Shown piece by piece: positions 18,216 to 28,839 of a stretch of DNA of 64,000 nucleotides; the stretch's first letter is position 1; every line of letters starts with the position of its first letter. The position numbers were made by a program, and so were the translations under genes. Under the pieces are notes generated by a model that made no database searches, was not told the DNA's origin, and was given only the letters and a program-made list of their open reading frames with translations. The stretch comes from Bacillus sp. OV322 (GTDB taxonomy: Bacteria > Bacillota > Bacilli > Bacillales > DSM-1321): assembly GCF_900112495.1 (NCBI RefSeq), contig NZ_FOMA01000007.1, forward strand, positions 1 through 64,000, written 5' to 3'.

Positions 18216-19829
18216 ATGGCTGCCCAAGGTATCGAAAATAACGACCAGGGAGTAAGACAGCATATTCCCCTGCTTGTTATATTAATGCTTGGCTTATTCT
18301 TAGTTATCTTAAACCAAACCCTTCTAAGCGTGGCCATGCCGCGCATGATGACGGAGTTTAACGTAACAGCCACAACCATCCAGTGGCTTTCCACAGGGTT
18401 CATGCTTGTCAATGGTGCGTTAATTCCTCTTTCAGCGTTCCTTATTGAACGCTTTGGCACAAGGATACTTTTTATATTGGCTATGGTACTTTTCACTATT
18501 GGTACTTTCATTTGCGGAATTGCACCGACATTCTCCGTAATTTTGATTGGCCGCTTAATTCAGGCAGCAGGCGGCGGTGTTCTTCAGCCGCTTGTTATGA
18601 CTATGATCATGTTTATTTTCCCGCCGCATATGCGCGGTAAAGGGATGGGGATCTTTGGCCTTGCAATGATGTTCGCTCCGGCTATCGGCCCTACATTATC
18701 AGGTTTGATCATAGAACACTATACATGGCGTTTAATGTTCTACGGAATGGTTCCGCTTGGAGCGATTATTGTAATCATCGCTTTCATCACATTGCGTAAT
18801 GTAATTGAGCCAAAAAAAATCAAACTCGATGCATTCGGCGCATTTCTTTCCCTTTTCGGTGTGGCTGCCCTTCTTTATGGAGTCAGTGAAGCCGGTTCAA
18901 AAGGATGGTCAGACTCAATTGTCGTGGTTATGATCGTACTTGGCCTTCTGTCCATTGCCGGATTTGTTATCCAGCAGCTAAAATCAGAAAAACCTTTGCT
19001 TGATTTCAGGGTTTTCAAGTATGACATATTCACACTATCCAATATCATTTCAGCCATCATCACTGTATCAATGTTCACTGGGCTGTTCCTGCTTCCGATT
19101 TATCTGCAGAACCTAAGAGGCTTTACCCCTGTTCAATCAGGTGTTCTAATGCTTCCAGGCGCCCTTGTTATGATGGTCATGTCCCCTATCTCAGGGATAT
19201 TGTTTGATAAAGTAGGACCTCGTCCACTTGGTATAGTCGGATTGCTGGTCACTATTTTAACAACGTTTGAATTTACTAAAATAACGCCTGATACTGCTTA
19301 TACAACACTATTAGGTATTTACATGATCCGTTCATTCGGAATGTCGCTATTGATGATGCCGATTATGACAGCAGGCATGAACCAGCTGCCACGCCATTTA
19401 AATAGCCACGGAACCGCCATGACGAATACAATCCGCCAGGTAACCGGCGCAATCGGAACAAGCTTGGTCACTACCATTTATACAAACAGGACCATCTTCC
19501 ATGCTACTACAATGGGAAACCAGATGAGTACGACTGATCCGGAATTCTCGCAAAACCTGCAGAATCTTGTTCAAAACATCATGGCTTCCATGCATCAAAC
19601 AGCAGCTTCAGCCCAGCAGACAGCCATATCGCTGCTGTCCGGCCAAATACAGCTGCAATCCAATGTTATGGGAATCAATGATGCCTTCTTCTGGGCAACA
19701 GGATTTACTGTTGTCGGATTAATACTGAGCTTCTTCCTGCGTGATGTAAGAAAAGATAAAAAGAAACAGGAAGCAAAAAAGAAGAACGAAATACAATTGC
19801 TTCCTTCTCCAGTGAATGAAACGAAATAA
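18216..19829 (+). CDS. DHA2 family MFS multidrug exporter (EmrB-like)
   Basis: A 537-residue major facilitator protein with 14 predicted helices. Motif C-like GLAMMFAPAIGPTLSGLI and the start QTLLSVAMPRMMTEFNVT identify the DHA2/EmrB branch, proton-coupled drug exporters. It follows the adaptor gene by 38 bp with its own AAAGGAGG site. A long extracytoplasmic loop precedes the last helix (residues about 425-485). MarR, adaptor and transporter form one operon. Confidence 0.92.
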   Translation: MAAQGIENNDQGVRQHIPLLVILMLGLFLVILNQTLLSVAMPRMMTEFNVTATTIQWLSTGFMLVNGALIPLSAFLIERFGTRILFILAMVLFTIGTFICGIAPTFSVILIGRLIQAAGGGVLQPLVMTMIMFIFPPHMRGKGMGIFGLAMMFAPAIGPTLSGLIIEHYTWRLMFYGMVPLGAIIVIIAFITLRNVIEPKKIKLDAFGAFLSLFGVAALLYGVSEAGSKGWSDSIVVVMIVLGLLSIAGFVIQQLKSEKPLLDFRVFKYDIFTLSNIISAIITVSMFTGLFLLPIYLQNLRGFTPVQSGVLMLPGALVMMVMSPISGILFDKVGPRPLGIVGLLVTILTTFEFTKITPDTAYTTLLGIYMIRSFGMSLLMMPIMTAGMNQLPRHLNSHGTAMTNTIRQVTGAIGTSLVTTIYTNRTIFHATTMGNQMSTTDPEFSQNLQNLVQNIMASMHQTAASAQQTAISLLSGQIQLQSNVMGINDAFFWATGFTVVGLILSFFLRDVRKDKKKQEAKKKNEIQLLPSPVNETK

Positions 19830-19840
19830 AGAAATAGCAG

Positions 19841-19864
19841 ACCTCCCCTTATCGGGAGGTTTAC
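19841..19864 (+). terminator. Terminator of the MarR-EmrAB operon
   Basis: ACCTCCC, a six-base loop and GGGAGGT, followed by TTTACT. The T tract is short, so some readthrough into the flavodoxin gene is possible. Confidence 0.7.
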
Positions 19865-19908
19865 TATTATCACAGAAGGCTACATTTAATTAACAGGAGG
19901 GTTTTTTC

Positions 19909-20439
19909 ATGAAGATTTATGTTGTGTATGATAGCGAAGGAGAACATACTAAAGCTCTTGCGGAATCTATCGCAGAGGGAGCAGATGGAGTAAGCGGTGC
20001 TGAGGTATTTATTGATCATGTCAGCCAGGCAGATGTGTATAAGCTTTCTGAAATGGATGCCATTATCTGGGGCTGCCCAGGGCATTTCGGAACCATCAGT
20101 TCCGGATTGAAATCATGGATCGACAAATTGGGATATCTTTGGGCAGAAGGAAAGCTTCAGGATAAGATCGGTGCCGTTTTCTGTACTACAGCCACTGTCC
20201 ACGGCGGACTCGAAGCAACCATGCTTAACTTAATCACCCCAATGCTGCACCAGGGAATGATCATTACTGGCATGCCAAGCAACATCCGTGAAAATGCCCT
20301 TTATGGCTCTTATTATGGAGTAGGTGTAACCTGTCCTCCTGATAGTCCAGAAGCAATTTCTGCAGAAGGCCTTACACTCGGCAGGATATTAGGAGCACGT
20401 GTAGCGAATGTCGCAAAATCATTTAAAAATGAGCGATAA
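19909..20439 (+). CDS. Flavodoxin/WrbA-like NAD(P)H-quinone oxidoreductase family protein
   Basis: A 176-residue flavodoxin-fold protein. The FMN phosphate loop [37 protein letters not shown] and [17 protein letters not shown] match the WrbA branch. Members reduce quinones by two electrons and so avoid radical formation. SPNSPxx-like CPPDSPEA near residue 147 follows the family layout. The start has GGAGGGTTTTTTC. Placed after a drug-efflux operon, it may share a stress role, but that is inference. Confidence 0.85.
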   Translation: MKIYVVYDSEGEHTKALAESIAEGADGVSGAEVFIDHVSQADVYKLSEMDAIIWGCPGHFGTISSGLKSWIDKLGYLWAEGKLQDKIGAVFCTTATVHGGLEATMLNLITPMLHQGMIITGMPSNIRENALYGSYYGVGVTCPPDSPEAISAEGLTLGRILGARVANVAKSFKNER

Positions 20440-20455
20440 GGAGGACTGATATAAG

Positions 20456-20848
20456 ATGGCAATGATTATTTTTATAATTGTAGCGATCTTGGTAGCAGCC
20501 GGCTTAGTTACCATGAATATAAGGTCATCATCCCGCAGCGGTGCACATGTTGAACAAGAACCGGCCCTTCATGAAGAAACGCCTTCTTCCATGCCTCCTG
20601 TTCCGGCTGAAGAAGCCCATGAAACTGCTGTACAGCCAATGCCTGATGTGAGGGCAGAAGAAGAAACGTTAAAAATGGATGATAATGCATACAGGAATGC
20701 CCTGCAAAGCATGAAAACCCATATCGAATCTCCTAAGGCAGAAATAGAAGAAGAACCTTCTGTCCAGCCTAAAAAGGATTCCAAAATGAACGATAACATG
20801 TTCCGTGAAACATTAAAATCCATGAGAAATCAGGACACAAATAAATAA
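20456..20848 (+). CDS. Small membrane-anchored protein with a duplicated motif
   Basis: A 130-residue protein of no recognised family. A single helix (residues about 2-20) is followed by an acidic, proline-rich tail. Two related segments occur in the tail: KMDDNAYRNALQSMKT (about 74) and KMNDNMFRETLKSMRN (about 110). It lies 16 bp after the flavodoxin-like gene and ends at a strong terminator, so the two are probably cotranscribed. The orientation with the tail in the cytoplasm is plausible but not shown. Confidence 0.7.
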   Translation: MAMIIFIIVAILVAAGLVTMNIRSSSRSGAHVEQEPALHEETPSSMPPVPAEEAHETAVQPMPDVRAEEETLKMDDNAYRNALQSMKTHIESPKAEIEEEPSVQPKKDSKMNDNMFRETLKSMRNQDTNK

Positions 20849-20849
20849 A

Positions 20850-20880
20850 CAAAAGCCCCCAATTGACTTGGGGGCTTTTG
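20850..20880. terminator. Bidirectional terminator between convergent genes
   Basis: CAAAAGCCCCCAA and TTGGGGGCTTTTG form a perfect 13-bp stem with a 5-nt loop. It ends both the rightward operon and ygaD. Confidence 0.95.
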
Positions 20881-20889
20881 TTTGCGGCT

Positions 20890-22638
20890 TTATGTATCCA
20901 GCTGCTGTACCTGAAAGAGGTTATAATAGCCTCCCTGTCTTCTCATCAGCTCTTCGTGGCTTCCCATTTCTGTTATTTCTCCATGCTCGATAAGAATTAT
21001 CCGGTCAGCATGTGTAATCGTGGATAACCGATGTGCAACAATGAAGGTAGTCCTCTCTTTCGCAAGCTCCTCCAGTGCTTCCTGGATCAAGTGCTCACTT
21101 TCCAGATCAAGAGCCGAAGTTGCTTCGTCCAGCACGAGAATCGGAGGGTTTTTCAGGAACACCCTTGCAATGGCAACGCGCTGTTTCTGCCCTCCGGATA
21201 ATTTAACACCGCGCTCTCCTACCTTCGTTTCATAACCTTCTGACAGGTTTTCTATAAAGTCATGGGCATTTGCTGCCTTTGCTGCCTCTATTACCTCTTC
21301 CATGGATGCATCAGGCTTGCCCATCCTGATATTCGAGACAACCGACTCACTGAATAAGATGTTATCTTGCAGTACCATCCCAATTTTATCGCGCAGGCTG
21401 CGGACCTTGAAATCCCGCAAATCTGTGCCGTCCAATAAGATCCTTCCGCTGCTGACATCGTAAAACCTTGGAATCAGGCTGACAAGCGAAGACTTTCCCC
21501 CTCCGCTCATCCCAACCAATGCAATGGTTTCACCCTTACGGACATGAAGGTTCAAATTCTTTAAAACTGGCTCTTCTGATTTATCATAGGCAAACGAAAT
21601 ATTCTCAAAATCAAGATTGCCTTCTACATGGTTCAGTGATATAGAATCTGGTTTATCCTCAATGTCATATTTTTCATCAATGAATTCAAACATACGGTCC
21701 ATTGAGGCTAGTGTCTGTGTCATGGTAGTTGAGGAGTTGACTACCCTTCTCAAGGGATTATACAGCCTGTCGATGAACCCGATGAAGGCCACCATCGTTC
21801 CTACTGACAGCGGGCCATTTATCACCTGATAACCTGCATAGCCAATAACCAGCAAAGGCGAAATATCGGTGATGGTATTAACAACAGCAAAAGATTTGGC
21901 ATTCCAGCTTGTATGCGCCAGCGCCTTGTCCAAAAAGTTCTGATTTTGTTTTTTAAACAGCTCTGATTCGTGATCCTCTATGGCAAAGCTCTTAATAACA
22001 GGCATTCCAGAAACACGTTCACCTAAATGGCTTTGTACATCTGCAAGAGCCTGCGAGCGCGTTCTTGTATAATCCCTAAGCTTTCCAAAGAAATGCTTAA
22101 CGGAAAATGCGTAAAATGGAAGCATTACCAAGGAGACAATGGTGAGCTTCACATCCATAGTAAACATGATTATGATCGCGATGATAATGGTTGCTATATC
22201 AAGCCAGAGATTCATAAGCCCCGTGATTACAAAGTTCTTTGTCTGCTCTACATCTGTTATCACCCTGGAGATGACTTCTCCTGCACGGGTATTGGCATAA
22301 TATTTAAAGCTTAATTTCTGGATATGGCTGAATAGCTCATTCCGGATATCAAATAAAATCTTCGTGCCGGTCCATTGAGCATAGTATTGCCGGTAATATT
22401 CCACAGGCGGCCGGACCACAACGAATATCACCAGCATAATTCCCATAACCCAGAATAGTTTTTCCGTTTTTACAGATGATGTTAAGTGTTTATTGGCAAT
22501 AATATCATCCAGAACATATTTTGTAAGAACAGGAATTAATAGCGGTATACCAAATTTCAGAAGTCCTATGATGACTGTTCCTGCAATTTGCCACTTGTAT
22601 GGTTTGACAAACCGCAGATATCTTTTTACGCTATCCAC
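20890..22638 (-). CDS. ygaD: ABC exporter with fused membrane and ATPase domains (YgaD)
   Basis: A 582-residue half-transporter of the MsbA/BmrA type. Six helices lie in residues about 15-310. The ATPase has Walker [10 protein letters not shown], signature [13 protein letters not shown], Walker [13 protein letters not shown] and switch VAHRLST. It acts as a homodimer in the membrane, exporting lipids or drugs. The start is a GTG after GGAGG. Its position next to ntdP and ygaB matches B. subtilis ygaD. Confidence 0.92.
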   Translation of the reverse strand: MDSVKRYLRFVKPYKWQIAGTVIIGLLKFGIPLLIPVLTKYVLDDIIANKHLTSSVKTEKLFWVMGIMLVIFVVVRPPVEYYRQYYAQWTGTKILFDIRNELFSHIQKLSFKYYANTRAGEVISRVITDVEQTKNFVITGLMNLWLDIATIIIAIIIMFTMDVKLTIVSLVMLPFYAFSVKHFFGKLRDYTRTRSQALADVQSHLGERVSGMPVIKSFAIEDHESELFKKQNQNFLDKALAHTSWNAKSFAVVNTITDISPLLVIGYAGYQVINGPLSVGTMVAFIGFIDRLYNPLRRVVNSSTTMTQTLASMDRMFEFIDEKYDIEDKPDSISLNHVEGNLDFENISFAYDKSEEPVLKNLNLHVRKGETIALVGMSGGGKSSLVSLIPRFYDVSSGRILLDGTDLRDFKVRSLRDKIGMVLQDNILFSESVVSNIRMGKPDASMEEVIEAAKAANAHDFIENLSEGYETKVGERGVKLSGGQKQRVAIARVFLKNPPILVLDEATSALDLESEHLIQEALEELAKERTTFIVAHRLSTITHADRIILIEHGEITEMGSHEELMRRQGGYYNLFQVQQLDT

Positions 22639-22672
22639 AAAAAACCTCCGTAAGTAAGTTTTTTCTCAAAAA

Positions 22673-22698
22673 AAACCTGTTGTTTATGCAACAGGTTT
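22673..22698 (-). terminator. Terminator of ntdP
   Basis: On the minus strand AAACCTGTTG, a 6-nt loop and CAACAGGTTT are followed by TTTTT. It separates ntdP from ygaD. Confidence 0.85.
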
Positions 22699-22704
22699 CT
22701 GGCT

Positions 22705-23232
22705 CTAGCGGTAGGTTAAAAACCGTTCGTACCAGGAATCAATAAATTCTGCAGAAAAAGGGCCTTTCCTCTGCCGTATCATGTAAATTAAATAATCGAC
22801 ATTTCTTTTTAAGATAGCATCAATTGCATCAGGGTAATTCATTTCCCTGCGGTGCCTTTCATACTCATCTTCATCCAGTAAATTAAAAGTCATATCCGGA
22901 AACACCTTAATATCCAGGTCATAATCAATGTACTTAAGCGCTTCCGTATCGCAAGTGAACGGAGAACTGATATTGCAATAATAGTACACACCGTCTTCTC
23001 TAAGCATACCAATAACATTGAACCAATATTTAGAATGAAAATAGCATATTGCCGGTTCTCTCGTTATCCAGGTTCTTCCGTCAGATTCCGTTACCATTGT
23101 ACGATCATTTGCCGCTATGACAAGATTTTGCGTCCCTTTTAAAACGGTGGTTTCTTCCCAGATCCGGTGGATATGCCCATTATGCTTATAACTTTGAATT
23201 TGGATTTTTCCTCCCTCGGTGGGAATCCCCAT
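22705..23232 (-). CDS. ntdP: DUF402 nucleoside tri-/diphosphatase (YgaC/NtdP)
   Basis: A 175-residue protein of the DUF402 family. Homologues such as S. aureus SA1684 are described as nucleoside tri- and diphosphatases. Typical features are the beta-barrel core with [21 protein letters not shown], the basic and acidic active-site region [13 protein letters not shown] and [14 protein letters not shown], and the C-terminal helices with [16 protein letters not shown]. Length equals the family norm. It corresponds to B. subtilis ygaC by both sequence and neighbours. Confidence 0.9.
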   Translation of the reverse strand: MGIPTEGGKIQIQSYKHNGHIHRIWEETTVLKGTQNLVIAANDRTMVTESDGRTWITREPAICYFHSKYWFNVIGMLREDGVYYYCNISSPFTCDTEALKYIDYDLDIKVFPDMTFNLLDEDEYERHRREMNYPDAIDAILKRNVDYLIYMIRQRKGPFSAEFIDSWYERFLTYR

Positions 23233-23352
23233 AATTATTCTCCCCTGCCTTCCTTAAACACATTACGAAACTTTTCTAATGGCGGTTATACTGTATCTTA
23301 TTCGATTTCCTATATTCCTTTATTATAGCGATTTATTCAAAAATTTAAAACA

Positions 23353-23476
23353 AAAGAGGCTATCTATCAGTAAAAATGTGCCATAAAGCCAATAATACTT
23401 AAAAAATCTGCAAAAAAGCTGCAAAATTTCCGCATTATCGGCAAAAAGACAATTACTGAATAAGATAGCCCCTTAG
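23353..23476. repeat. MITE-like element with imperfect terminal inverted repeats
   Basis: The ends read AGAGGCTATCTATCAGTAA (from 23355) and, inverted, GGGGCTATCTTATTCAGTAA (to 23473). They share GGCTATCT and CAGTAA. The interior is AT-rich and non-coding. The size of about 120 bp and the ends suggest a degenerate insertion-sequence derivative, but a long-loop transcription terminator for ygaB is also possible, since a T-rich tract follows on the minus strand. No target duplication was seen. Confidence 0.4.
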
Positions 23477-23594
23477 GACATTTTTTCGTATACTTTGTTG
23501 CTATAGAACAAGTGATTGATTTCCATTCCAGGAGTCTCGCACCGTTCGTTCCAATCAGCCTCATTTAAGGCTAAGCCGGATTCAGCGTGACTAA

Positions 23595-23855
23595 TTAGAT
23601 AATTGCTGCCTGCCCTTCCTGGTAGTACCTGATGACCTCTTCTGTCTGCTGCTCAAACATTTCATGAATTGCAGATAATTCCTGCTTCATCCGTAAAATT
23701 TCATCCTGAATGCAATCTAACTCGGTCAATTCCTGCAAGGCCCGGAGCTGCTGTTCGATTTCCTGGCATCTTTCAATTTCGGATTGTATAAACAAAAGCT
23801 TCTCCATCGTTTTAAGCTGCTCATTAATCAGCCGGTCAAACTCTTTCATATCCAT
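23595..23855 (-). CDS. ygaB: YgaB family coiled-coil protein
   Basis: A protein of about 86 residues, almost entirely helical with heptad-like spacing (EFDRLINEQLKTMEKLLFIQ and later segments). Function is unknown. The match is based on composition, length and its location between sspE and ntdP as in B. subtilis. The frame opens at 23870, but the ATG at 23855 or 23849 is likelier; the ribosome binding site is weak in each case. Confidence 0.75.
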   Translation of the reverse strand: MDMKEFDRLINEQLKTMEKLLFIQSEIERCQEIEQQLRALQELTELDCIQDEILRMKQELSAIHEMFEQQTEEVIRYYQEGQAAII

Positions 23856-23870
23856 GCACCGCCCCATCAT

Positions 23871-24461
23871 TTATATAATGATTTCCCCTCCTCCAAATAT
23901 TCTTGCTTCCACCTGATTGTCCTTTGACTTAAAATGTAGACCAATTAGAACTTTTGTCGAAGGATGAAAAAACGCCTTGTTCGGTAGATGAAGCAAATAG
24001 GTGATGCCCTTAAATGGAAGTTAGCTTATCGGTTAAGTAATATTTCCAACTTTTTTTGATATACAAGGATTTTTTTAAAAGTGGTTCAAAGGTTTCTGAT
24101 ACCTATGAGAGAAAATGAAGTAAATTCATGGTTATAAACGGATAAACATGAACATATTCGCGGGAACCATCATGTAGCAGGTTTTTCAGGCGGACTGAAA
24201 TTTAGGCTTTTTATAACCTTTATCGTATTATTCTGTTGCGAATGCTCAGGACAACCCACAAGCCGGAAATATGCAGAGATCGTTAAATTTAATCCTTAAT
24301 AAATGGCTTACCAGCACGCGCTGTTCATCCTGAAATTGGATAAGCCTGCCGCCACATCCCTTTCTATGTGCAAAAAAGGTCATTGTCAATGAAGAAAATT
24401 GTATGTATTCAGTGCCGTGAAAGTAAAAAAATAGGGACCTAAGTTGTGGCAATAGCACATG
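23871..24461. other. Intergenic region of about 590 bp without recognised gene
   Basis: Lies between ygaB and the sspE terminator. It must hold the leftward ygaB promoter. The few open frames have no plausible start or family resemblance. No riboswitch or repeat was recognised. Confidence 0.5.
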
Positions 24462-24494
24462 AAAAAGCAGCTGGCATATACCAGCTGCTTTTCA
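24462..24494. terminator. Terminator of sspE
   Basis: AAAAGCAGCTGG, a 6-nt loop and CCAGCTGCTTTT form a 12-bp stem with T runs on either strand. It lies about 48 bp after the sspE stop codon. Confidence 0.9.
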
Positions 24495-24541
24495 TGATGT
24501 GCAAGGGGCAATTATTGCATTGCACAGCCTTTTATTAACGC

Positions 24542-24925
24542 TTATGCTTTGGAAGATTTACCAGATTGAGACTGCTGGTTTTGTCTTTTTACTTCTTGTA
24601 CATCAGTTTGGCTAGCAAACTCAGTACCGAATTGGCCTTGGCCAGATTGGCTTTTTCCTGCAGATGCTTGCTGGTTTTGCTGCCTCACTTCTTGCACGTT
24701 AGTTTGGCTTGCAAATTCAGTGCCGTATTGGCCCTGTCCAGATTGGCTTTTTCCTGCAGATGCTTGCTGGTTTTGCTGCCTTACTTCTTGCACGTTAGTT
24801 TGGCTTGCAAATTCAGTGCCGTATTGGCCCTGTCCAGATTGGCTTTTTCCTGCAGATGCTTGCTGGTTTTGCTGTTTAACTTCCTGTACGTTAGTTCCAG
24901 CTTGTGTTGTTTTGTTGTTCTCCAT
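24542..24925 (-). CDS. sspE: Gamma-type small acid-soluble spore protein SspE
   Basis: A 127-residue spore-core storage protein, very rich in Gln, Ser, Ala and Gly. Unlike alpha/beta SASP it does not bind DNA and is degraded at germination to supply amino acids. Three copies of TEFASQT, the recognition and cleavage site of the germination protease GPR, occur near residues 37, 69 and 101. They lie in near-identical 32-residue (96-bp) repeats. B. subtilis SspE is about 84 residues, so one repeat has been gained here. It has its own terminator and is probably read by sigma-G. Confidence 0.95.
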   Translation of the reverse strand: MENNKTTQAGTNVQEVKQQNQQASAGKSQSGQGQYGTEFASQTNVQEVRQQNQQASAGKSQSGQGQYGTEFASQTNVQEVRQQNQQASAGKSQSGQGQFGTEFASQTDVQEVKRQNQQSQSGKSSKA

Positions 24926-25003
24926 TCGTAATCACCTCCACGATAATAGAATAACCAGGAATACGGGGTGATATCCGAACAAACATCAGTTAAATTTATC
25001 CAA

Positions 25004-25831
<828 letters not shown>

Positions 25832-25836
25832 TTATT

Positions 25837-26061
25837 ATGTACGTTGGCCGTGACATGACAGAATTATCATTATTGCCAAAATCCGATTGGGAAAAAAGCG
25901 AGCTAGCTTACTTTCATCATTCCCTGCAGCAAATGGTACCTTACCTGAACCAGGAAGGCCAGTCAATTCACAAGGAGATTGTGGAGGAAATTGAAAAACG
26001 CGGCGGCCTTCAAAGAAGTGAAGCCGATTATACACATGGCACCAATGAAAGCTATGATTGA
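25837..26061 (+). CDS. yfhS: YfhS family small protein
   Basis: A 74-residue acidic protein with no membrane segment. Length and position between fabL and mutY match B. subtilis yfhS, described there as sporulation-linked. The start has AAGGAG ten bases upstream. No domain of known function is visible. Confidence 0.8.
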   Translation: MYVGRDMTELSLLPKSDWEKSELAYFHHSLQQMVPYLNQEGQSIHKEIVEEIEKRGGLQRSEADYTHGTNESYD

Positions 26062-26077
26062 GCTATGATGAAAGTAA

Positions 26078-26106
26078 GGGGAGCGGAATATTCCGCTTCC
26101 TTTTTC
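26078..26106. terminator. Terminator between yfhS and mutY
   Basis: GGGAGCGGAAT and ATTCCGCTTCC form a near-perfect stem with no extra loop bases, followed by TTTTT for the yfhS direction. It overlaps the mutY stop codon. Confidence 0.8.
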
Positions 26107-27214
26107 ATTGGGAACTTCTATAACCCGCCATAATTTTCTGATGTGATACAGAAAATGCATATTGTTCTATTTCCTTTTCAGAAACCCATTTATACTGCTG
26201 ACTTTCTAACAGCGTACTATCAATATTACTGCTTATTGTGCCTTTAAATGCATCGATTTTCCAGACAAGGTGAGAAAAAACATGATCAATTTCAGCTATC
26301 AATTCTCCAATATCAGCCGCTGCTTCAAAGAGCCTGCGAAATTCCTCTGAGAAGTATTCCCTTTTTGTCATAAGCTCAGTGTGTATTTCAAAGTTAGGGA
26401 ATTCCCACAAATTTGCAAGCAGCCCCTCTGAAGGTCTCTTATGAATCAGGAATTCACCTTTTTCATTTGTCAGCACTGCAGCAACAAGCGGCACATTGCG
26501 TGTTTTTTTCTTTTTAATCTTGATGGGAAGCTCAGACTGTATGCCTTCCTGAAATGCCTGACAATGGCTGCGTACAGGACATAATAAACATGCGGGTGTT
26601 CCAGGCGTACATATCAAGGCACCCAGTTCCATTAAAGCCTGGTTAAAGAAAGATGGATGATCATGATCAATCAGACCCCTGACAGCCCTTTCGAACAATA
26701 TCCTTGTTTTAGGCTTTGCAATATCTTCTTTAATCAAAAGAATTCGCGACAGTACCCGCATTACATTCCCGTCTACTGCCGGTTCAGCTTTTCCATAAGC
26801 AATGCTTAATATTGCGCCTGCCGTATAGGGACCCACACCTTTTAGTTTTGAAATTTCTTCCGGTTTATCAGGTACAATGCCGCCGTAGGCTTCTCTTACT
26901 TCCTTCGCGGCACTATGCAGGTTTCTGACACGGGAATAATATCCAAGCCCCTCCCAGGACTTAAGCACTTTTTCCTCATCTGCATCGGCGAAATCCTCAA
27001 TTGTAGGGAACCAATCCATAAATCGGTTATAAAATGGGATAACAGTATCTACCCTTGTCTGCTGCAGCATAATTTCTGAAACCCATACCCTGTATGGATC
27101 GCTGTTTTTTCTCCATGGTAAATCTCTTTGTTCCTTTTCAAACCAGGAAAGCAAATCCTTCTGAAATTCAGTTATATTAATATCTGACAAACCCTGCAAT
27201 TCTTTTTCCTTCAC
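26105..27214 (-). CDS. mutY: A/G-specific adenine glycosylase MutY
   Basis: A 369-residue base-excision repair enzyme that removes adenine mispaired with 8-oxoguanine. The helix-hairpin-helix is [12 protein letters not shown]. The catalytic Glu lies in [13 protein letters not shown] and the Asp in [10 protein letters not shown] 4Fe-4S cluster motif C-x6-C-x2-C-x5-C is in [17 protein letters not shown]. The C-terminal NUDIX-like domain (residues about 235-365) recognises 8-oxoguanine. It starts with GTG after GGAGG. B. subtilis yfhQ/mutY has the same neighbours. Confidence 0.95.
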   Translation of the reverse strand: MKEKELQGLSDINITEFQKDLLSWFEKEQRDLPWRKNSDPYRVWVSEIMLQQTRVDTVIPFYNRFMDWFPTIEDFADADEEKVLKSWEGLGYYSRVRNLHSAAKEVREAYGGIVPDKPEEISKLKGVGPYTAGAILSIAYGKAEPAVDGNVMRVLSRILLIKEDIAKPKTRILFERAVRGLIDHDHPSFFNQALMELGALICTPGTPACLLCPVRSHCQAFQEGIQSELPIKIKKKKTRNVPLVAAVLTNEKGEFLIHKRPSEGLLANLWEFPNFEIHTELMTKREYFSEEFRRLFEAAADIGELIAEIDHVFSHLVWKIDAFKGTISSNIDSTLLESQQYKWVSEKEIEQYAFSVSHQKIMAGYRSSQ

Positions 27215-27424
27215 ATTTGTTCCTCCGTGATGTTAAACTTCTTAAGAAAATGGGAATATATATATGAAATACTTTAAATCATTTAAAAGATGTACTTTTC
27301 TTTTATTGTAATATGTGTAAAGAATATGTCAAAATAAATTCTTTTGGCGAATACTAATTATATGAGCTATGATTACTCTTAACAATTATATATCAGACCG
27401 CTATTAAGCAGGGAGGTTACTTAG

Positions 27425-28402
27425 TTGGATACTGGCACTCACCTGGTCATGGGGATTGCTTTAGGAGGTCTTGCATCATTGGACCCAGCCTTAGGCGACA
27501 CGTCAACAGCACATGCTATTATGGCTGGAACTATTATAGGCTCCCAGGCTCCGGATATTGACACGGTTTTAAAGCTCAGAAACAATGCTGTATATATACG
27601 AAATCACCGGGGAATAACTCATTCGATTCCCGCTGTACTGCTTTGGCCCATATTAATTACATTTACGATTTTTGCAGTAGTTCCTTCAGCAAATTTGCTG
27701 CATTTGTGGCTTTGGACCTTTCTTGCCGTTTTCCTGCATGTTTTTGTAGATATTTTCAACTCTTATGGCACCCAGGCTTTACGGCCAATTTCATCCAGAT
27801 GGCTGGCACTTGGGGTTATTAATACCTTTGATCCCTTTATTTTCGGCCTTCATGCTGCAGCCCTCGTCCTGTGGGGATTAGGCTTCCCGCCGGGCTATAC
27901 GTTTCTTGCCATGTACGGCATTTTAGTCATTTACTATTTTGCCCGATTCAAGGAGCAGCGATATATTAAAAGAGCTGTAAAGCAGCAGATTCCTGATGCT
28001 AAAAAAGTCATCCTTTCACCGACAATGAAATATCACCGGTGGAAAATCGCCGTCATTACAGGAAACAAATTCTATGTGGCTCGTGCAGAAAACGGATATG
28101 TTACGGTTCTTGACAAGTTTGACCGCCTCCCTCTGCCTGAAAGCAAAGTGCTTGACGCGGCAAAGCATGATAAAAATCTTGCGGCATTCCTTTCTTTTTC
28201 ACCGGTTTACCGATGGGAAATCACGGCAGTGAAGGATTATTACGAGGTCCGCTTTATTGATTTGCGCTACCGCAGCAATGGCTTTTACCCATTTGTCGCC
28301 GTCGTCCATCTGGACCGGGACTTAAATATCCTTAACTCCTATACAGGCTGGATATTCAGTGAAGCAAAGCTCAGGAAAAAACTGAATTTAATTCCTTTTT
28401 AA
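27425..28402 (+). CDS. yfhP: YdjM/DUF457-family membrane-bound metal-dependent hydrolase YfhP
   Basis: A 325-residue protein with about four to five helices in residues 60-180 and a soluble C-terminal half. The metal-binding signature is visible: TGTHLVMG with His, GSQAPDIDTV with Asp residues, NHRGITHSIP with His residues and HVFVDIFNSYG with His and Asp. The family is predicted to be a membrane-bound hydrolase, with substrate unknown. The start is a TTG nine bases after GGGAGG. It is divergent from mutY as in B. subtilis. Confidence 0.9.
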   Translation: MDTGTHLVMGIALGGLASLDPALGDTSTAHAIMAGTIIGSQAPDIDTVLKLRNNAVYIRNHRGITHSIPAVLLWPILITFTIFAVVPSANLLHLWLWTFLAVFLHVFVDIFNSYGTQALRPISSRWLALGVINTFDPFIFGLHAAALVLWGLGFPPGYTFLAMYGILVIYYFARFKEQRYIKRAVKQQIPDAKKVILSPTMKYHRWKIAVITGNKFYVARAENGYVTVLDKFDRLPLPESKVLDAAKHDKNLAAFLSFSPVYRWEITAVKDYYEVRFIDLRYRSNGFYPFVAVVHLDRDLNILNSYTGWIFSEAKLRKKLNLIPF

Positions 28403-28422
28403 ATTCGATAATTTCGAAACAG

Positions 28423-28456
28423 AAAAAATCCTCCCTTAAAAGGGGGGATTTTTTTA
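28423..28456. terminator. Bidirectional terminator between yfhP and yfhJ
   Basis: AAAAAATCCTCCC, a short A/T loop and GGGGGGATTTTTT, flanked by A and T runs. Confidence 0.9.
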
Positions 28457-28720
28457 ATGCAGGTTATTTTTTTGATTCAATAAATGCTCATATTTAGGAT
28501 TTCTTGCAATAAATTCATGCAGCCTGTCCCCGTAGTTATCAATCCATTGCTTAACGACTTTTGCAGTCATTTCTTCTCCGGCGTATTCATGCCCGGCCTT
28601 TGCATAAGTTGCTTCAAAATCCTCCCAAAGAAGCTCAACCCATGTCATAGCTTGATTGAACGTAATTTGATCGTTTTTCTCTAAAAGAGACTGAGTCAAT
28701 CGTTCTTGGTATTCCTTCAT
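28454..28720 (-). CDS. yfhJ: YfhJ family WVELL-motif protein
   Basis: An 88-residue helical protein with TWVELLWEDFEATYAKAG, the WVELL signature that names the family. Function is unknown. The ATG at 28720 follows GAGGTGAGGGA; a GTG three codons upstream is possible. Position beside sspK agrees with B. subtilis. Confidence 0.88.
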   Translation of the reverse strand: MKEYQERLTQSLLEKNDQITFNQAMTWVELLWEDFEATYAKAGHEYAGEEMTAKVVKQWIDNYGDRLHEFIARNPKYEHLLNQKNNLH

Positions 28721-28839
28721 TTCCCTCACCTCTACCCATTTATTTCTGCCCGGAAAGAATCATAATTTGAACTTCTTTACCCATACTAAGTGTACGCGGA
28801 AACGCGATTCTTTACATTGTGTTTGGAGGGAAAAAAACC

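Noticed and set aside
23367-23564. 65-codon minus-strand frame inside the MITE-like element
   Set aside because: It spans the inverted repeats and has no start signal.
24246-24458. 70-codon minus-strand frame between ygaB and sspE
   Set aside because: No ribosome binding site, no family resemblance, and it runs up to the sspE terminator.
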